Below, one piece after another: positions 47,102-57,616 of a stretch of DNA of 64,000 nucleotides. The DNA comes from Pseudomonadota bacterium (GTDB lineage Bacteria > Pseudomonadota > Alphaproteobacteria > UBA828): positions 87,163-151,162 of the forward strand of contig JAQBTG010000003.1 of the NCBI GenBank assembly GCA_027624955.1, read 5' to 3'. Numbering within the stretch: the first letter of the stretch is position 1; every line of letters starts with the position of its first letter. The notes beneath the pieces were generated by a model. The model was not told the DNA's origin. It saw only the letters and a program-made list of their open reading frames with translations, and did no database searches. Position numbers and translations under genes: made by a program.

Positions 47102-47407
47102 TCACCAGCTCGATTTGACCATGCCCGGAATATATCCAGACGAGGCAAGGTCGCGCATCGCAATGCGGGAAAGTTCAAACTTACGGTAGACGGCACGCGG
47201 GCGTCCGGTCAAAGCGCAGCGATTGCGGACCCGTATTTTGGCACCATTTTTCGGCAAGCTCGACAATTTGAGCATCGCTGAAAAACGTTCCTCACCGGGA
47301 ATCGTCAGATCGCGCATGATGGCTTTTAATGCCGCGCGCTTCTCGGCATCGCGCGCAACGATCCGTTTTCGCCTATTGTTCTTCTGTATGGCGCTTTGTT
47401 TGGCCAT
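47102..47407 (-). CDS. rpsN: Ribosomal protein uS14 (zinc-independent form)
   Basis: At 101 residues this is the long form without CxxC zinc motifs. The C-terminal [40 protein letters not shown] is the standard signature. It is 13 bases after rplE. Confidence 0.97.
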   Translation of the reverse strand: MAKQSAIQKNNRRKRIVARDAEKRAALKAIMRDLTIPGEERFSAMLKLSSLPKNGAKIRVRNRCALTGRPRAVYRKFELSRIAMRDLASSGYIPGMVKSSW

Positions 47408-47420
47408 TCTACTCTCTCTT

Positions 47421-47990
47421 CTATTGTGTGCTATTTACAATGATCGGCAGCTGGAAGGCGGTCAGCAATGCACGGCCTTCCTCGTTCGTCGCGGCAGTCG
47501 TACAAATAACGATATCCATGCCGCGCACTTCATCCACCTGGTCATATTCGATTTCAGGAAAAACGATCTGCTCCTTTAGCCCGAGCGCATAGTTGCCCCG
47601 ACCGTCAAAACTCCTTGCTGGTAGGCCGCGAAAATCGCGAACCCGAGGCAGTGCGATCGTCACCAGACGATCAAGAAATTCATACATTCTGGTGCGCCGC
47701 AACGTAACCATGCATCCGACATCCATGCCCTCGCGAACCTTAAATGTCGAGATCGATTTCTTAGCCTTGGTCACAACCGGCCTCTGCCCAGCGATCAGTG
47801 TCATTTCGCGGACGGCCGCTTCAATTTTCTTTTTGTCCGCCGACCCTTCGCCAACGCCCATATTGATGACGATTTTCTCGAGTTTTGGCAGTTGCATGCG
47901 GTTTTTATAGCCAAACTGCTCCATCAATTTCGGGCAAATTTCGGTCTCGTAAACGACTTTTAAACGTGGCATTGCGCTTTTGTCAGGCAT
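47421..47990 (-). CDS. rplE: Ribosomal protein uL5
   Basis: uL5 binds 5S rRNA. I choose ATG 47990 (189 residues), which has GGAGGT five bases upstream and overlaps the rplX stop by eight bases; another ATG six codons on (47972) is possible. The 70-residue extension in the open frame is the rplX gene read in another frame. [29 protein letters not shown]-like and [19 protein letters not shown] are typical. Confidence 0.96.
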   Translation of the reverse strand: MPDKSAMPRLKVVYETEICPKLMEQFGYKNRMQLPKLEKIVINMGVGEGSADKKKIEAAVREMTLIAGQRPVVTKAKKSISTFKVREGMDVGCMVTLRRTRMYEFLDRLVTIALPRVRDFRGLPARSFDGRGNYALGLKEQIVFPEIEYDQVDEVRGMDIVICTTAATNEEGRALLTAFQLPIIVNSTQ

Positions 47991-48306
47991 CGATGACCTC
48001 CCCCGAACGCTTGGCGAAACGGACCTTTCGGCCATCGTCCAAGATGCGGTAACCGACGCGAGTGTGGGTGTTTTCCACCGGATCAATAAGCGCCACATTG
48101 GATATATGAATAGCGGCTTCACGTTCTTGAATGCCGCCCTGTGGGTCGGTCTGTGATGGCCGAACATGGCGTTTGACCATGTTGATGCCATCGACCACAA
48201 GCCGACTATCCTTCACGTTCACCTTCTTGACCGTGCCGCGCTTCCCTTTGTCGCGACCGGTGAGGACGATCACTTCATCGTCCTTTTTTATTTTACGCTT
48301 TGCCAT
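47983..48306 (-). CDS. rplX: Ribosomal protein uL24
   Basis: The 107-residue protein has the KOW motif in [23 protein letters not shown] and the following [20 protein letters not shown]. It initiates 50S assembly. Its end overlaps the rplE start and its start is 29 bases after rplN. Confidence 0.97.
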   Translation of the reverse strand: MAKRKIKKDDEVIVLTGRDKGKRGTVKKVNVKDSRLVVDGINMVKRHVRPSQTDPQGGIQEREAAIHISNVALIDPVENTHTRVGYRILDDGRKVRFAKRSGEVIDA

Positions 48307-48335
48307 CGTTTCCTGCTCAATTTCGTCCCGCGCGC

Positions 48336-48704
48336 CTAGAGAACTTCGGGCGCCAGCGAGATAATCTTCATATAATTTCTGGTCCGCAATTCACGAGTTA
48401 CCGGGCCAAAGATACGTGTGCCGATGGGCTCACCCTGGGGGTTCAGCAATACGGCCGCATTGCGATCAAAACGGATTGCGGTGCCGTCGTTACGCCTGAT
48501 CTCCTTGGCGGTCCGTACGATAACCGCACGATGAACTTCGCCTTTTTTAACTTTGCCGCGCGGAATAGCTTCTTTCACGGACACCACGATCTGATCTCCG
48601 ACCGATGCAAATCTCCGCTTCGAGCCACCAAGCACCTTAATACATTGGACACGCCGAGCACCGGAGTTATCGGCAACGTCCAAATTTGTTTGCATCTGGA
48701 TCAT
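48336..48704 (-). CDS. rplN: Ribosomal protein uL14
   Basis: The 122-residue protein starts [31 protein letters not shown] and ends [23 protein letters not shown], the family signature. It forms part of the subunit interface. It starts 38 bases after rpsQ; in E. coli the spc operon begins here, but I see no clear promoter in this gap. Confidence 0.97.
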   Translation of the reverse strand: MIQMQTNLDVADNSGARRVQCIKVLGGSKRRFASVGDQIVVSVKEAIPRGKVKKGEVHRAVIVRTAKEIRRNDGTAIRFDRNAAVLLNPQGEPIGTRIFGPVTRELRTRNYMKIISLAPEVL

Positions 48705-48742
48705 GGTTCAACAATCCTTGTCTGTAATCTACCGCCGGGTGC

Positions 48743-48991
48743 TCAAGTCGAGCTACCGGAGGTATCGCCGATTACTTCCCAGCGCTTGCGCTTCGAGATG
48801 GGCCGGCATTCACGAATTCGCACAACATCGCCAACGCTATGAGTATTGGCTTCGTCATGCGCGGTATAGCGCTTAGAACGACGAATAACTTTCTTATACA
48901 GGCTGTGCATAAAGCGCCGGTCGACACGAACGACAACCGTTTTCTCGGCCTTATCGCTCACGACCGTCCCCTGCATGATCCTCTTTGGCAT
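48743..48991 (-). CDS. rpsQ: Ribosomal protein uS17
   Basis: The 82-residue primary 16S rRNA-binding protein shows [22 protein letters not shown] and the [23 protein letters not shown] stretch. The short C-terminal extension is ordinary. It is 18 bases after rpmC. Confidence 0.97.
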   Translation of the reverse strand: MPKRIMQGTVVSDKAEKTVVVRVDRRFMHSLYKKVIRRSKRYTAHDEANTHSVGDVVRIRECRPISKRKRWEVIGDTSGSST

Positions 48992-49009
48992 GCTTCTTTC
49001 CTTTCCCGA

Positions 49010-49213
49010 CTACGATGCAGCGCTGCTGCGTCGCTGATCACCCAGAACCATCTTCACTCTGGCGATATCGCGTCGCACTTCGCGCATGCGCGCGGTATTT
49101 TCCAATTGGCCAATAGCCTGCTGAAAACGCAGGTTAAAGGCCTCTTTCTTCAATGTCAGCAATTCGCCCTTCAATTGGTCCGGGGTCATGCTTCGGGTGT
49201 CTTCAATTTTCAC
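49010..49213 (-). CDS. rpmC: Ribosomal protein uL29
   Basis: A 67-residue two-helix protein at the tunnel exit, next to uL23. [44 protein letters not shown]-like sequence is the family pattern. It is three bases after rplP. Confidence 0.96.
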   Translation of the reverse strand: MKIEDTRSMTPDQLKGELLTLKKEAFNLRFQQAIGQLENTARMREVRRDIARVKMVLGDQRRSSAAS

Positions 49214-49216
49214 GTC

Positions 49217-49636
49217 TCAGACCCCTTCTATAACGCGTGCGACCAACTTGGTCTTAACCCGAAGCTTTGCCGCTGCCAGACGAAACGCCTCTGCCGCAAC
49301 TTCCTCGGTTACGCCGTCGATCTCATAAAGAATGCGGCCCGGCTTAACCCGTGCGATCCAAAATTCTGTGCTGCCCTTGCCTTTGCCCATGCGGACTTCA
49401 GCTGGTTTGCTGGATACAGGAACATCTGGAAACACACGAATCCAAACGCGACCAGTACGTTTCATGTGGCGTGTGATCGCTCGCCTGCCAGCTTCCAGTT
49501 CACGCGCGGTCATGCGGCCCGGGGTTAGCGCCTTCATGCCGAAGGCGCCAAAATTTAACTGAGTTCCGCCCTTAGCCAGGCCGTGAATACGGCCTTTGTG
49601 CGCCTTGCGGTATTTAGTTGATTTCGGTTGTAGCAT
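49217..49636 (-). CDS. rplP: Ribosomal protein uL16
   Basis: The 139-residue protein starts [21 protein letters not shown] and contains [29 protein letters not shown] and [21 protein letters not shown]. It supports the A-site tRNA elbow. It is 18 bases after rpsC. Confidence 0.97.
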   Translation of the reverse strand: MLQPKSTKYRKAHKGRIHGLAKGGTQLNFGAFGMKALTPGRMTARELEAGRRAITRHMKRTGRVWIRVFPDVPVSSKPAEVRMGKGKGSTEFWIARVKPGRILYEIDGVTEEVAAEAFRLAAAKLRVKTKLVARVIEGV

Positions 49637-49654
49637 GATCTTTACACTCGTTCT

Positions 49655-50332
49655 CTAGCGCGGCGTCGCATGTTCCTGGGCGCGTTTGTCCTGCGCCATA
49701 GGGTCGTGGGCAAGAATTTCACCCTTGAAAATCCAAACCTTAACGCCGCAGATTCCGTACGCGGTTAACGCCGACGCACAGCCATAATCGACATCGGCGC
49801 GCAGCGTGTGTAACGGCACACGACCTTCGCGATACCATTCTGTGCGGGCAATTTCTGCGCCGCCAAGACGGCCGCCGCAATTGATACGAATACCCTCCGC
49901 TCCGAGCCGCATTGCCGATTGAACGGCGCGCTTCATGGCACGACGAAAAGCGACCCGGCGCATCAACTGCTGGGCAATATTTTCGGCTACCAGCTTCGCT
50001 TCGATCTCGGGTTTGCGGATTTCGACGATATTCAAATGCACTTCGCTGCCGGTCAATTTACTGACATCGAGGCGCAGTTTGTCGATATCGGCGCCCTTCT
50101 TGCCAATGACCACGCCCGGGCGCGCGGTGTGAATTGTAATGCGCGCCTTTTTCGCCGGTCGCTCGATCACAATTCTGCCGATTCCAGCCTGGCTTAGCTT
50201 ATCGAACAGAAATTTGCGGATATTCAAATCCTCAAACAACAGCCGGCTATAGTCGGAGTCCGCGTACCAGCGGGAATCCCACGTGCGGTTGATTCCGAGC
50301 CGAAGCCCGATTGGGTTTACCTTTTGACCCAT
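49655..50332 (-). CDS. rpsC: Ribosomal protein uS3
   Basis: The 225-residue protein starts [22 protein letters not shown] and contains the KH motif [14 protein letters not shown]; it lines the mRNA entry tunnel and has helicase function. The C-terminal [28 protein letters not shown] is standard for Alphaproteobacteria. It is 27 bases after rplV. Confidence 0.97.
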   Translation of the reverse strand: MGQKVNPIGLRLGINRTWDSRWYADSDYSRLLFEDLNIRKFLFDKLSQAGIGRIVIERPAKKARITIHTARPGVVIGKKGADIDKLRLDVSKLTGSEVHLNIVEIRKPEIEAKLVAENIAQQLMRRVAFRRAMKRAVQSAMRLGAEGIRINCGGRLGGAEIARTEWYREGRVPLHTLRADVDYGCASALTAYGICGVKVWIFKGEILAHDPMAQDKRAQEHATPR

Positions 50333-50359
50333 TATGTCCTCTCCGCGTGCTCGCGCACG

Positions 50360-50740
50360 TTATGTACTCTCGGCGCGCTCGCGCACGACAATGGTCAGGT
50401 GGCTGTAAGGTTTCAAGATGCGTCCGGTTCGCCCACGCGCTCTCGGACGCCAGCGTTTCATCACCAATCCCTTGCTGACATTTGCCTCAGCCACGATGAG
50501 ACGGTCAACATCGAGTTCGTGGTTGTTTTCTGCGTTGGCGATAGCCGATTGCAGGCACTTTTTCACGGCGCCGGATATCCTGCGCCGGGAAAAGGTCAAG
50601 CTGCTCAACGCGACGTCGGCATTCTGACCGCGGATCGTTTCAGCAACCAAGCCCAATTTCTGTGGGCTGATGCGAATATTGCGAAGCACAGCGCTGGCTT
50701 CATTTTCCGCTAAAGAACGTTTGCGTGCTGGCTTACCCAT
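50360..50740 (-). CDS. rplV: Ribosomal protein uL22
   Basis: The 126-residue protein lines the exit tunnel through a long hairpin, here the region of [36 protein letters not shown] and [17 protein letters not shown] are conserved. It is two bases after rpsS. Confidence 0.97.
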   Translation of the reverse strand: MGKPARKRSLAENEASAVLRNIRISPQKLGLVAETIRGQNADVALSSLTFSRRRISGAVKKCLQSAIANAENNHELDVDRLIVAEANVSKGLVMKRWRPRARGRTGRILKPYSHLTIVVRERAEST

Positions 50741-50742
50741 GA

Positions 50743-51021
50743 TTAAGCCCTTTTCGCCCGTTTGTCGCCGGCATGGCCAAAAAATGTCCGCGTCGGGGAA
50801 AATTCGCCCAATTTGTGACCGACCATGTTTTCGTTGATCAAGACAGGTAGAAATTTGCGGCCGTTATAGACGCCGAACGTCAAGCCGACGAATTGCGGCA
50901 AGATTGTTGAGCGCCGCGACCAGGTTTTGATAACATCTTTGCGGCCGGAAGCGCGGGCTACTTCTGCTTTCTTTAGCAGATAGCCATCGACAAACGGGCC
51001 TTTCCATAAGGAACGTGACAT
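50743..51021 (-). CDS. rpsS: Ribosomal protein uS19
   Basis: The 92-residue head protein begins [18 protein letters not shown] and contains [22 protein letters not shown] and [20 protein letters not shown]. It is 17 bases after rplB. Confidence 0.97.
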   Translation of the reverse strand: MSRSLWKGPFVDGYLLKKAEVARASGRKDVIKTWSRRSTILPQFVGLTFGVYNGRKFLPVLINENMVGHKLGEFSPTRTFFGHAGDKRAKRA

Positions 51022-51038
51022 TTTTACTCTCCCCGTCG

Positions 51039-51863
51039 CTACGGACGCCGGCGCCGCAGAATGTAGCGGTCGGTCTCTTTATTGCTGCGTGTGCGCTTGC
51101 CTTTGGTCGGTTTGCCCCAAGGCGAAACAGGATGGCGACCACCTGAGGTGCGGCCTTCGCCGCCGCCATGGGGATGGTCAACCGGGTTCATCGCCACGCC
51201 GCGCACATGCGGGCGTTTGCCAAGCCACCGAGAGCGGCCGGCCTTTCCACTGTTTTCGTTTTGATGATCGGGATTAGACACTGCGCCAACCGTTGCCATG
51301 CAGTCTGCGCGCACCATACGCTGCTCGCCGGAGCACATTTTAAGGAGCGCATAGCCCTGATCCTTGCCGACCAGCTGCACATAACTGCCGGCTGCGCGAG
51401 CGATCTGGCCGCCCTTGCCTGGCTTCATCTCAATATTATGAATAATTGTGCCGACCGGAATGTTTTTCATCGGCATGGCATTGCCGGGTTTAATATCGAC
51501 CTGATTTCCGGAGATAACCTTATCCCCTGGCGCCAAGCGTTGTGGCGCCAAAATATAGGCGTTCTCACCATCTTCATATCGTACAAGGGCGATAAACGCC
51601 GAACGGTTCGGATCATATTCAAGCCGCTCGACCGTCGCCCAAACATCATGCTTCGTGCGCTTAAAATCGATGAGTCGGTAGCGCCGTTTGTGCCCACCGC
51701 CGCGATGATCAGCGGTGATGCGGCCCATATTATTCCGCCCGCCCTTCTTGTGCAGACCTTCGGTAAGTTCTTTAAGCGGCCTACCTTTCCACAACGCAGA
51801 ACGGTCAACGAGCACCAGTTCGCGGCGGCTCGGAGTGGTCGGATTGAAGGTTTTCAGCGCCAT
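51039..51863 (-). CDS. rplB: Ribosomal protein uL2
   Basis: The 274-residue protein is essential for peptidyl transferase and subunit joining. [36 protein letters not shown] includes the conserved His near the active site. The N-terminal [19 protein letters not shown] is standard. It is two bases after rplW. Confidence 0.97.
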   Translation of the reverse strand: MALKTFNPTTPSRRELVLVDRSALWKGRPLKELTEGLHKKGGRNNMGRITADHRGGGHKRRYRLIDFKRTKHDVWATVERLEYDPNRSAFIALVRYEDGENAYILAPQRLAPGDKVISGNQVDIKPGNAMPMKNIPVGTIIHNIEMKPGKGGQIARAAGSYVQLVGKDQGYALLKMCSGEQRMVRADCMATVGAVSNPDHQNENSGKAGRSRWLGKRPHVRGVAMNPVDHPHGGGEGRTSGGRHPVSPWGKPTKGKRTRSNKETDRYILRRRRP

Positions 51864-51865
51864 GC

Positions 51866-52168
51866 TCAGACCCCAGTCATCATATCGATCGTCTCGCCTT
51901 CAGCGAGCGATACGACTGCTTTCTTCCAGTTTGACCGTTTACCCAGATGGCCTTTGAAGCGCTTGACCTTGCCCTTCATACGAATTGTGTTCACCTGTTT
52001 GACTTTGACCTCAAACAGGCTCTCGACAGCCTTCTTGATTTCCGGCTTGGTCGCATCTAGCGACACTTTAAACGTTACTTGATTGTTCTCGCTGCCTTGC
52101 GTGGATTTCTCCGTCACAAGGGGGCCGAGAATTATATCGTACCAGCGCTCCTTGACGTCCTTGCTCAT
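51866..52168 (-). CDS. rplW: Ribosomal protein uL23
   Basis: The 100-residue exit-site protein provides the docking point for trigger factor and [18 protein letters not shown] and [37 protein letters not shown] are family signatures. Its start overlaps the rplD stop by four bases. Confidence 0.97.
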   Translation of the reverse strand: MSKDVKERWYDIILGPLVTEKSTQGSENNQVTFKVSLDATKPEIKKAVESLFEVKVKQVNTIRMKGKVKRFKGHLGKRSNWKKAVVSLAEGETIDMMTGV

Positions 52169-52788
52169 GTCAGGCGTGCCTCCAAATGCTCTATGGCAGC
52201 CCGGGTCAAAACCAAAATATCGCGCCGTAAAATGTCGTAAACGTTCGCACCCTGCTGCGGCAAAACATCAAAACCGACAAGATTGCGCGCCGCGAATGCC
52301 AAATTTTTATCGATCTCTGGTCCGTCAATAAGGAGGACGGTAGAAGTCATTTTAAGCTTCGTTAAATGACGCGCCAGAGCGGCCGTCTTGCCATCTTTCA
52401 TAGATGCAGAATCGAGAACGTGAAGTTTGCCCTCGGCTTGCTTACTCGAAAGCGCTGAAAGGAGAGCCAAACGGCGAACCTTTTTTGGAAGCTTATGTGC
52501 GTGACTGCGAGGGGTCGGGCCAAAGATGACCGCGCCGCCGCGGAACTGCGGTGATCGCAGGGAACTGGCGCGCGCACGACCCGAGCCCTTCTGATTCCAC
52601 GGCTTGCGTGTGGTGCCACTGATCTCGCCGACAGTCTTTGTGCTGTGCGTACCGGCCTGGCGTTTGGCCAACTGCCAGCGAACGGCGCGATGCAAGAGGT
52701 CAGACCGTACAGCAACGCCGAACACACTGTCGGAGAGTTCGATCTCTCCGGCATCCTTGTTTTCTAAATCTGTGACTTTGACCTTCAT
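52165..52788 (-). CDS. rplD: Ribosomal protein uL4
   Basis: The 207-residue protein has the tunnel loop with [33 protein letters not shown]. In gammaproteobacteria uL4 also represses the S10 operon by attenuation; whether it acts on the hairpin before rpsJ here is unknown. It is four bases after rplC. Confidence 0.97.
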   Translation of the reverse strand: MKVKVTDLENKDAGEIELSDSVFGVAVRSDLLHRAVRWQLAKRQAGTHSTKTVGEISGTTRKPWNQKGSGRARASSLRSPQFRGGAVIFGPTPRSHAHKLPKKVRRLALLSALSSKQAEGKLHVLDSASMKDGKTAALARHLTKLKMTSTVLLIDGPEIDKNLAFAARNLVGFDVLPQQGANVYDILRRDILVLTRAAIEHLEARLT

Positions 52789-52792
52789 CGGG

Positions 52793-53644
52793 TCAGACCT
52801 TCTCTTCGTCGGCGGGTGGGCTCGTGGTCTCTTTAGATGCAGTCTCTTCGGCAGCCTCAGGGGCTGCTTCTCCAGCTATAACTGATTCCTCAGGGCCTGC
52901 GCTCTCTTCACCCCCCGCACTTGCCGGGTCCGATTCGCTCGAACCGGAATCCCGTACAGAAGCCGGAAAGGGTGCATCTTTCGGCGGATCCAACTTGACC
53001 GCATCAGACACAAACACGATTCCAGATTCTGGTCCCGGCACACCGCCACGAACGAGAATCAAGCCGCGGTCGCTGTCTGTCGAAATGATTTCCAAATTTT
53101 GAACCGTGTTCCTAACCGCGCCCATATGCCCGGCCATTTTCTTGCCCTTGAATACCCTACCGGGATCCTGGCAATGGCCGGTCGAGCCTAACGAACGATG
53201 CGAAACCGAGACGCCGTGGCTGGCCCGGAGGCCGGAAAAATTATGGCGCTTCATGGCACCGGCGAAACCCTTGCCGATGGAGGTGCCAACAACGTCAACA
53301 AATTGGCCCGTGGCGAAATGATCGGCAAGAAGTTCTTGGCCAACATCTATGAGCGCATCTTCGCTAACCCTGAATTCAACAACAGTGCGCTTTGGTTCAA
53401 CACGTGCTTTGGCAAAGTGACCGCGCATGGCGCCACTAACATTCTTGACTTTGGCCTTGCCGGCGCCGAGTTGCAGCGCGGTATAGCCATGACTTTCCTG
53501 TGTCCGCTGCGCCGTCACCTGGCACGCATCCATCTTAAGAACTGTAACCGGAACATGCCGGCCGTCATCGGTGAAAATGCGCGTCATGCCCATTTTCTGC
53601 GCGATCACCCCGGTGCGTCGGCGTGCTGTTTGAGGCCCAGACAT
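52793..53644 (-). CDS. rplC: Ribosomal protein uL3 with long acidic C-terminal tail
   Basis: Residues 10-222 are a normal uL3: [14 protein letters not shown], then [37 protein letters not shown] with the methylated-Gln region near [20 protein letters not shown]. From about 223 to 283 follows a low-complexity tail rich in Glu, Ala, Ser and Pro without a basic patch. The total of 283 compares with about 205-240 in relatives. The start ATG 53644 has AGGA eight bases upstream. Confidence 0.96.
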   Translation of the reverse strand: MSGPQTARRRTGVIAQKMGMTRIFTDDGRHVPVTVLKMDACQVTAQRTQESHGYTALQLGAGKAKVKNVSGAMRGHFAKARVEPKRTVVEFRVSEDALIDVGQELLADHFATGQFVDVVGTSIGKGFAGAMKRHNFSGLRASHGVSVSHRSLGSTGHCQDPGRVFKGKKMAGHMGAVRNTVQNLEIISTDSDRGLILVRGGVPGPESGIVFVSDAVKLDPPKDAPFPASVRDSGSSESDPASAGGEESAGPEESVIAGEAAPEAAEETASKETTSPPADEEKV

Positions 53645-53655
53645 TTCTTCGCTTC

Positions 53656-53970
53656 CTAAAGTCTAATCTCGACGTCGACACCGGCGGCAAGGTCGAGTTT
53701 CATCAACGCATCGACGGTTTGCGGTGTCGGGTCGATAATGTCGAGCAAGCGCTTATGTATACGGATTTCGAACTGTTCACGTGATTTTTTATCAATATGC
53801 GGTGAGCGCAGCACACAATATTTCTCAATCCGTGTCGGTAGCGGGATTGGGCCACGAACCTGTGCACCAGTGCGCTTCGCGGTATTGACGATTTCACCCG
53901 TTGAAGAATCCAAGATTCGATGATCGAACGCTTTCAATCGGATGCGTATATTTTGGCTATCTATGGCCAT
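53656..53970 (-). CDS. rpsJ: Ribosomal protein uS10
   Basis: The 104-residue protein (ATG 53970, AGGA eight bases upstream) starts [18 protein letters not shown] and contains [31 protein letters not shown]. It is also the NusE partner of NusB in antitermination. A TTG two codons earlier is less likely. It is the first S10-operon gene and lies only 23 bases beyond a terminator-like hairpin. Confidence 0.97.
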   Translation of the reverse strand: MAIDSQNIRIRLKAFDHRILDSSTGEIVNTAKRTGAQVRGPIPLPTRIEKYCVLRSPHIDKKSREQFEIRIHKRLLDIIDPTPQTVDALMKLDLAAGVDVEIRL

Positions 53971-53993
53971 ATTCAAGGTCCTGTTGTGAAACC

Positions 53994-54018
53994 AAAAACG
54001 GCCACCCTGGGGTGACCG
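53994..54018 (-). terminator. Terminator or attenuator between tuf and rpsJ
   Basis: On the minus strand CGGTCACC-CCAG-GGTGGCCG (one G-T pair) is followed directly by TTTTTGG, a good intrinsic terminator shape, just 11 bases after the tuf stop. The rpsJ ATG is 23 bases past the T-tract, leaving little room for a separate promoter. Partial read-through or regulated attenuation is therefore likely. Confidence 0.7.
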
Positions 54019-54029
54019 CGGCTGGTATT

Positions 54030-55220
<1,191 letters not shown>

Positions 55221-55338
55221 TTTCTTTCGTCCTAAATACCGCTGTCTTCAAACTGTTGTCTTCGCGATTTTCGCCTTTGGGCCGTCTCACCTTCGCGTCC
55301 TTCGCCTCGGCACCTCTGCAGGCCGAGATCGGAATTTT

Positions 55339-55412
<74 letters not shown>

Positions 55413-55483
55413 CTGAAAATTCTTTAACCCTCCATTTCGCCGTCCAACGCCGAACTTACTCTCTTCATCAGGTCATCACGGCC

Positions 55484-55569
55484 TGGTGGAGGGGGTAGGA
55501 TTCGAACCTACGTAGACGTACGTCGGCAGATTTACAGTCTGCTGCCTTTAACCACTCGGCCACCCCTCC
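55484..55569 (-). tRNA. tRNA-Tyr(GTA)
   Basis: An 86-base class II tRNA with long variable arm and encoded CCA. The acceptor GGAGGGG pairs with CCCCTCC; the anticodon loop CTGTAAA gives GTA. The variable arm reads CCGACGTACGTCTACG. It is the first gene after a clear promoter. Confidence 0.97.
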
Positions 55570-55604
55570 GCGCAAGCGAGGAATTCCCCAGAATACGGAA
55601 CAGC

Positions 55605-55634
55605 GCATAATGGGCAGAAACGTTAGTTTGTCAA
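55605..55634 (-). promoter_or_regulatory. Promoter of the tRNA-Tyr/tRNA-Gly/tuf unit
   Basis: On the minus strand a perfect -35 TTGACA (55629-55634) and a -10 TTATGC (55605-55610) are separated by 18 bases. The tRNA begins about 36 bases after the -10. The divergent rlmB gene starts about 100 bases away on the other side. Confidence 0.65.
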
Positions 55635-55733
55635 CGCACAATCCGGGCGTACGGCACCCGCCGTCTGCCCGTCAAATCGACGCCTCGGAATAGTTAGAAT
55701 GATGTTCTGTTGGGCAATATAATAGCCACCAAC

Positions 55734-56537
55734 ATGACCCGCAATAGACGAATAAACCATCGTGCCAAAAATCCGCAGGAAAAGACCGCCAAATCGGCGG
55801 CGGCGGAACAAATATACGGCTTTCATCCAGTGGTGGCGGCGCTCACCAACCCGGCGCGGCGAAATCGACGTCTGCTGATCACCCCCGAAGCGCGAAATTC
55901 GCTCGCAAATAACGCTGAGTTGCCCGAATTGTCGGAGTTGGAAAGCGGCGTGAAAGAGTGCCGGACCGTGGCACGCCCGGAAATCGACGCCATGTTGCCT
56001 TCAGGAGCCGTGCATCAGGGCCTTCTCCTCGAATGCGCGCCTTTACCCGCTCTTTCCCTGAATGAAGCTTGCTCACGCGACGGCGGCAGAGCACCCGTGC
56101 TGCTACTCGATCAGGTGAGCGATCCGCACAATGTCGGAGCGATATTGCGTTCCGCCGCCGCCTTCGGCGCGCGCGCCGTGATCCTTCAAGAGCGCCATTC
56201 CCCTGCCGCTACCGGTGCACTGGCCAAGGCGGCCTCCGGAGCGCTCGAAACCGTACCTCTGGTGAGAGTCACCAATCTGTCACGCGCCATGCGCCAGTTA
56301 CAGGATATGGGGTATTGGCTAATCGGCCTCGATTCGGCAGCCGGCATACGGCTTGGCGGAGAATCGGTGAGACATCCGGTGGCACTGGTGTTGGGCGCTG
56401 AAGGCAGCGGTCTGAGACGCTTAACACGCGAGAATTGTGACACCCTGGCAGCGATAAAACTGACCGATTCCATGCACAGCCTGAACGTTTCCAACGCCGC
56501 CGCAGTGGCGCTTTACCAGCTAACACAAAGTGATTAA
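55734..56537 (+). CDS. rlmB: 23S rRNA (guanosine-2'-O-)-methyltransferase, SpoU/TrmH family
   Basis: A 267-residue SPOUT methyltransferase (ATG 55734; a TTG eight codons upstream is possible). The N-terminal substrate-binding domain begins EQIYGFHPVVAAL. The knotted SAM domain shows LLLDQVSDPHNVGAILRSAAAFGA, LVLGAEGSGLRRL and LNVSNAAAVALYQL, the three SpoU motifs. It probably methylates G2251 of 23S rRNA. It is divergent from tRNA-Tyr/tuf, a frequent arrangement. Confidence 0.92.
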   Translation: MTRNRRINHRAKNPQEKTAKSAAAEQIYGFHPVVAALTNPARRNRRLLITPEARNSLANNAELPELSELESGVKECRTVARPEIDAMLPSGAVHQGLLLECAPLPALSLNEACSRDGGRAPVLLLDQVSDPHNVGAILRSAAAFGARAVILQERHSPAATGALAKAASGALETVPLVRVTNLSRAMRQLQDMGYWLIGLDSAAGIRLGGESVRHPVALVLGAEGSGLRRLTRENCDTLAAIKLTDSMHSLNVSNAAAVALYQLTQSD

Positions 56538-56591
56538 TCTATTTGTTATTCAATGGTTTAAAAAATTTTTCGAATATTTTAGATAAGATTT

Positions 56592-57062
56592 TTAGTATGC
56601 CTTTCCAAGCTTGTCAGTGAATATTCCTTCGTCACCCAGATAGACCAAGTCGATATCCGGGTAACTCACCACATCGCCGGCGACCCGGCTGCCAATTTCG
56701 AGATATCGGGCATCTTCTGAACCCAGGTTCACGAGATGATGGCCATCCGCGGTGCCGGCAGGAAATCCCGCCGTATCGCCAGCCTTGAGGGTCTGCTCAC
56801 CGCTGTCGCTGATCAGCACGACTTCGCCGTTCAGAATTATCACGAATTCATCCTCTTTGCTGTGCCAGTGGCGTTGCGCTGAGGCCGCTCCCGGCGCCAA
56901 CATCACCAAATTCACACCGAATTGTTGCAATCCAACTGCGTCCCCAAGCGCCCGACGTGCCCGCCCCGCGACAATATTTTTAAACTCCCCCGGGTAGTCG
57001 GGTTCCCGCCTGTTGGCGACGGTCATCGGATCCAACGCCGGCAAGCGCAACGAATCAGCCAT
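56592..57062 (-). CDS. Cupin-domain protein
   Basis: A 156-residue single-domain cupin (ATG 57062, GAGGA eight bases upstream; longer frame rejected). The metal-binding motif RHWHSKEDEFVIILNGEV and the second motif GDTAGFPAGTADGHHLVNLG with the His cluster are visible. A middle position with Gly-rich turns fits a sugar- or acid-binding cupin. The function is unknown. It is convergent with rlmB across an AT-rich 54-base gap (56538-56591). Confidence 0.82.
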   Translation of the reverse strand: MADSLRLPALDPMTVANRREPDYPGEFKNIVAGRARRALGDAVGLQQFGVNLVMLAPGAASAQRHWHSKEDEFVIILNGEVVLISDSGEQTLKAGDTAGFPAGTADGHHLVNLGSEDARYLEIGSRVAGDVVSYPDIDLVYLGDEGIFTDKLGKAY

Positions 57063-57124
57063 GGCTTCATTCCTCATCCCTCGTTCAGCGCCACTATCTC
57101 TCACCAGCCCCGCTTCATCCACGC

Positions 57125-57153
57125 TTGTCGGCGCACCGAGGGACGATTATCTT
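57125..57153 (+). promoter_or_regulatory. Possible promoter of tRNA-Thr
   Basis: TTGTCG (57125-57130) and TATCTT (57148-57153) with a 17-base spacer precede the tRNA, which begins ten bases later. Both boxes are moderate; the short leader fits a tRNA gene. Confidence 0.4.
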
Positions 57154-57162
57154 CCGCCCAGT

Positions 57163-57238
57163 GCCGGCTTAGCTCAGTTGGTAGAGCGCGTGATTTGTAA
57201 TCACGAGGTCGCGGGTTCGACCCCTGCAGCCGGCACCA
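57163..57238 (+). tRNA. tRNA-Thr(TGT)
   Basis: A 76-base cloverleaf with encoded CCA: acceptor GCCGGCT/AGCCGGC, D-arm AGCTCAGTTGGTAGAGC, anticodon loop TTTGTAA giving TGT, and T-arm GGTTCGACC. It reads ACA/ACG codons. tRNA-Thr near tRNA-Tyr/tRNA-Gly/tuf recalls the tufB neighbourhood of other proteobacteria. Confidence 0.97.
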
Positions 57239-57258
57239 AATGAGCGGCGGCGTGGGCG

Positions 57259-57546
57259 ATGAATATATCTGAATTCAAACAGTCGGTTGGCGGCAATGCA
57301 CCGCCGGCAGAGATCGCCGATCTGGGGCTACAAGCCTTGTGGTTCGCCGCGAAAGGCGAATGGGTCCGTGCGCATGAACTGGCCCAGGCGGCCAAGGGCA
57401 AGTCCGGCGATTGGGTACATGCCTATTTACACCGCGTCGAAGGCGATCTTTCGAACGCCAAATATTGGTATCGCCGCGCCGGCGAACCGGTTCATACCGG
57501 CGACCTCTCTTTGGAATGGGACGAGATCGCCGCCGCTCTACTTTGA
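57259..57546 (+). CDS. Small helical protein of unknown function
   Basis: A 95-residue soluble protein with alternating amphipathic helices: APPAEIADLGLQALWFAAKG, WVRAHELAQAA, WVHAYLHRVEGDLSNAKYWYRRAG. The ALW-FAAKGEW-AHELAQ and DLSNAKYWYRRAG stretches resemble single TPR/Sel1-like helical pairs, so it may bind a peptide. It begins 20 bases after tRNA-Thr and may share its promoter. I do not know the family. Confidence 0.7.
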   Translation: MNISEFKQSVGGNAPPAEIADLGLQALWFAAKGEWVRAHELAQAAKGKSGDWVHAYLHRVEGDLSNAKYWYRRAGEPVHTGDLSLEWDEIAAALL

Positions 57547-57573
57547 TCCGAATCAATAAAACTCCCGATCAAA

Positions 57574-57598
57574 TGGTTTATCTACGGCGTGTAAACCA
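57574..57598. promoter_or_regulatory. Inverted repeat before the beta-grasp gene
   Basis: TGGTTTA (57574-57580) and TAAACCA (57592-57598) are perfect inverted arms with an 11-base gap, ending 18 bases upstream of the next ATG. It could be an operator or a leader hairpin. Confidence 0.35.
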
Positions 57599-57616
57599 CG
57601 CGAAGCGGGAGGATTT

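Noticed and set aside
47991-48200. 70-residue extension of the uL5 frame
   Set aside because: Falls entirely within rplX; ATG 47990 has an excellent ribosome-binding site.
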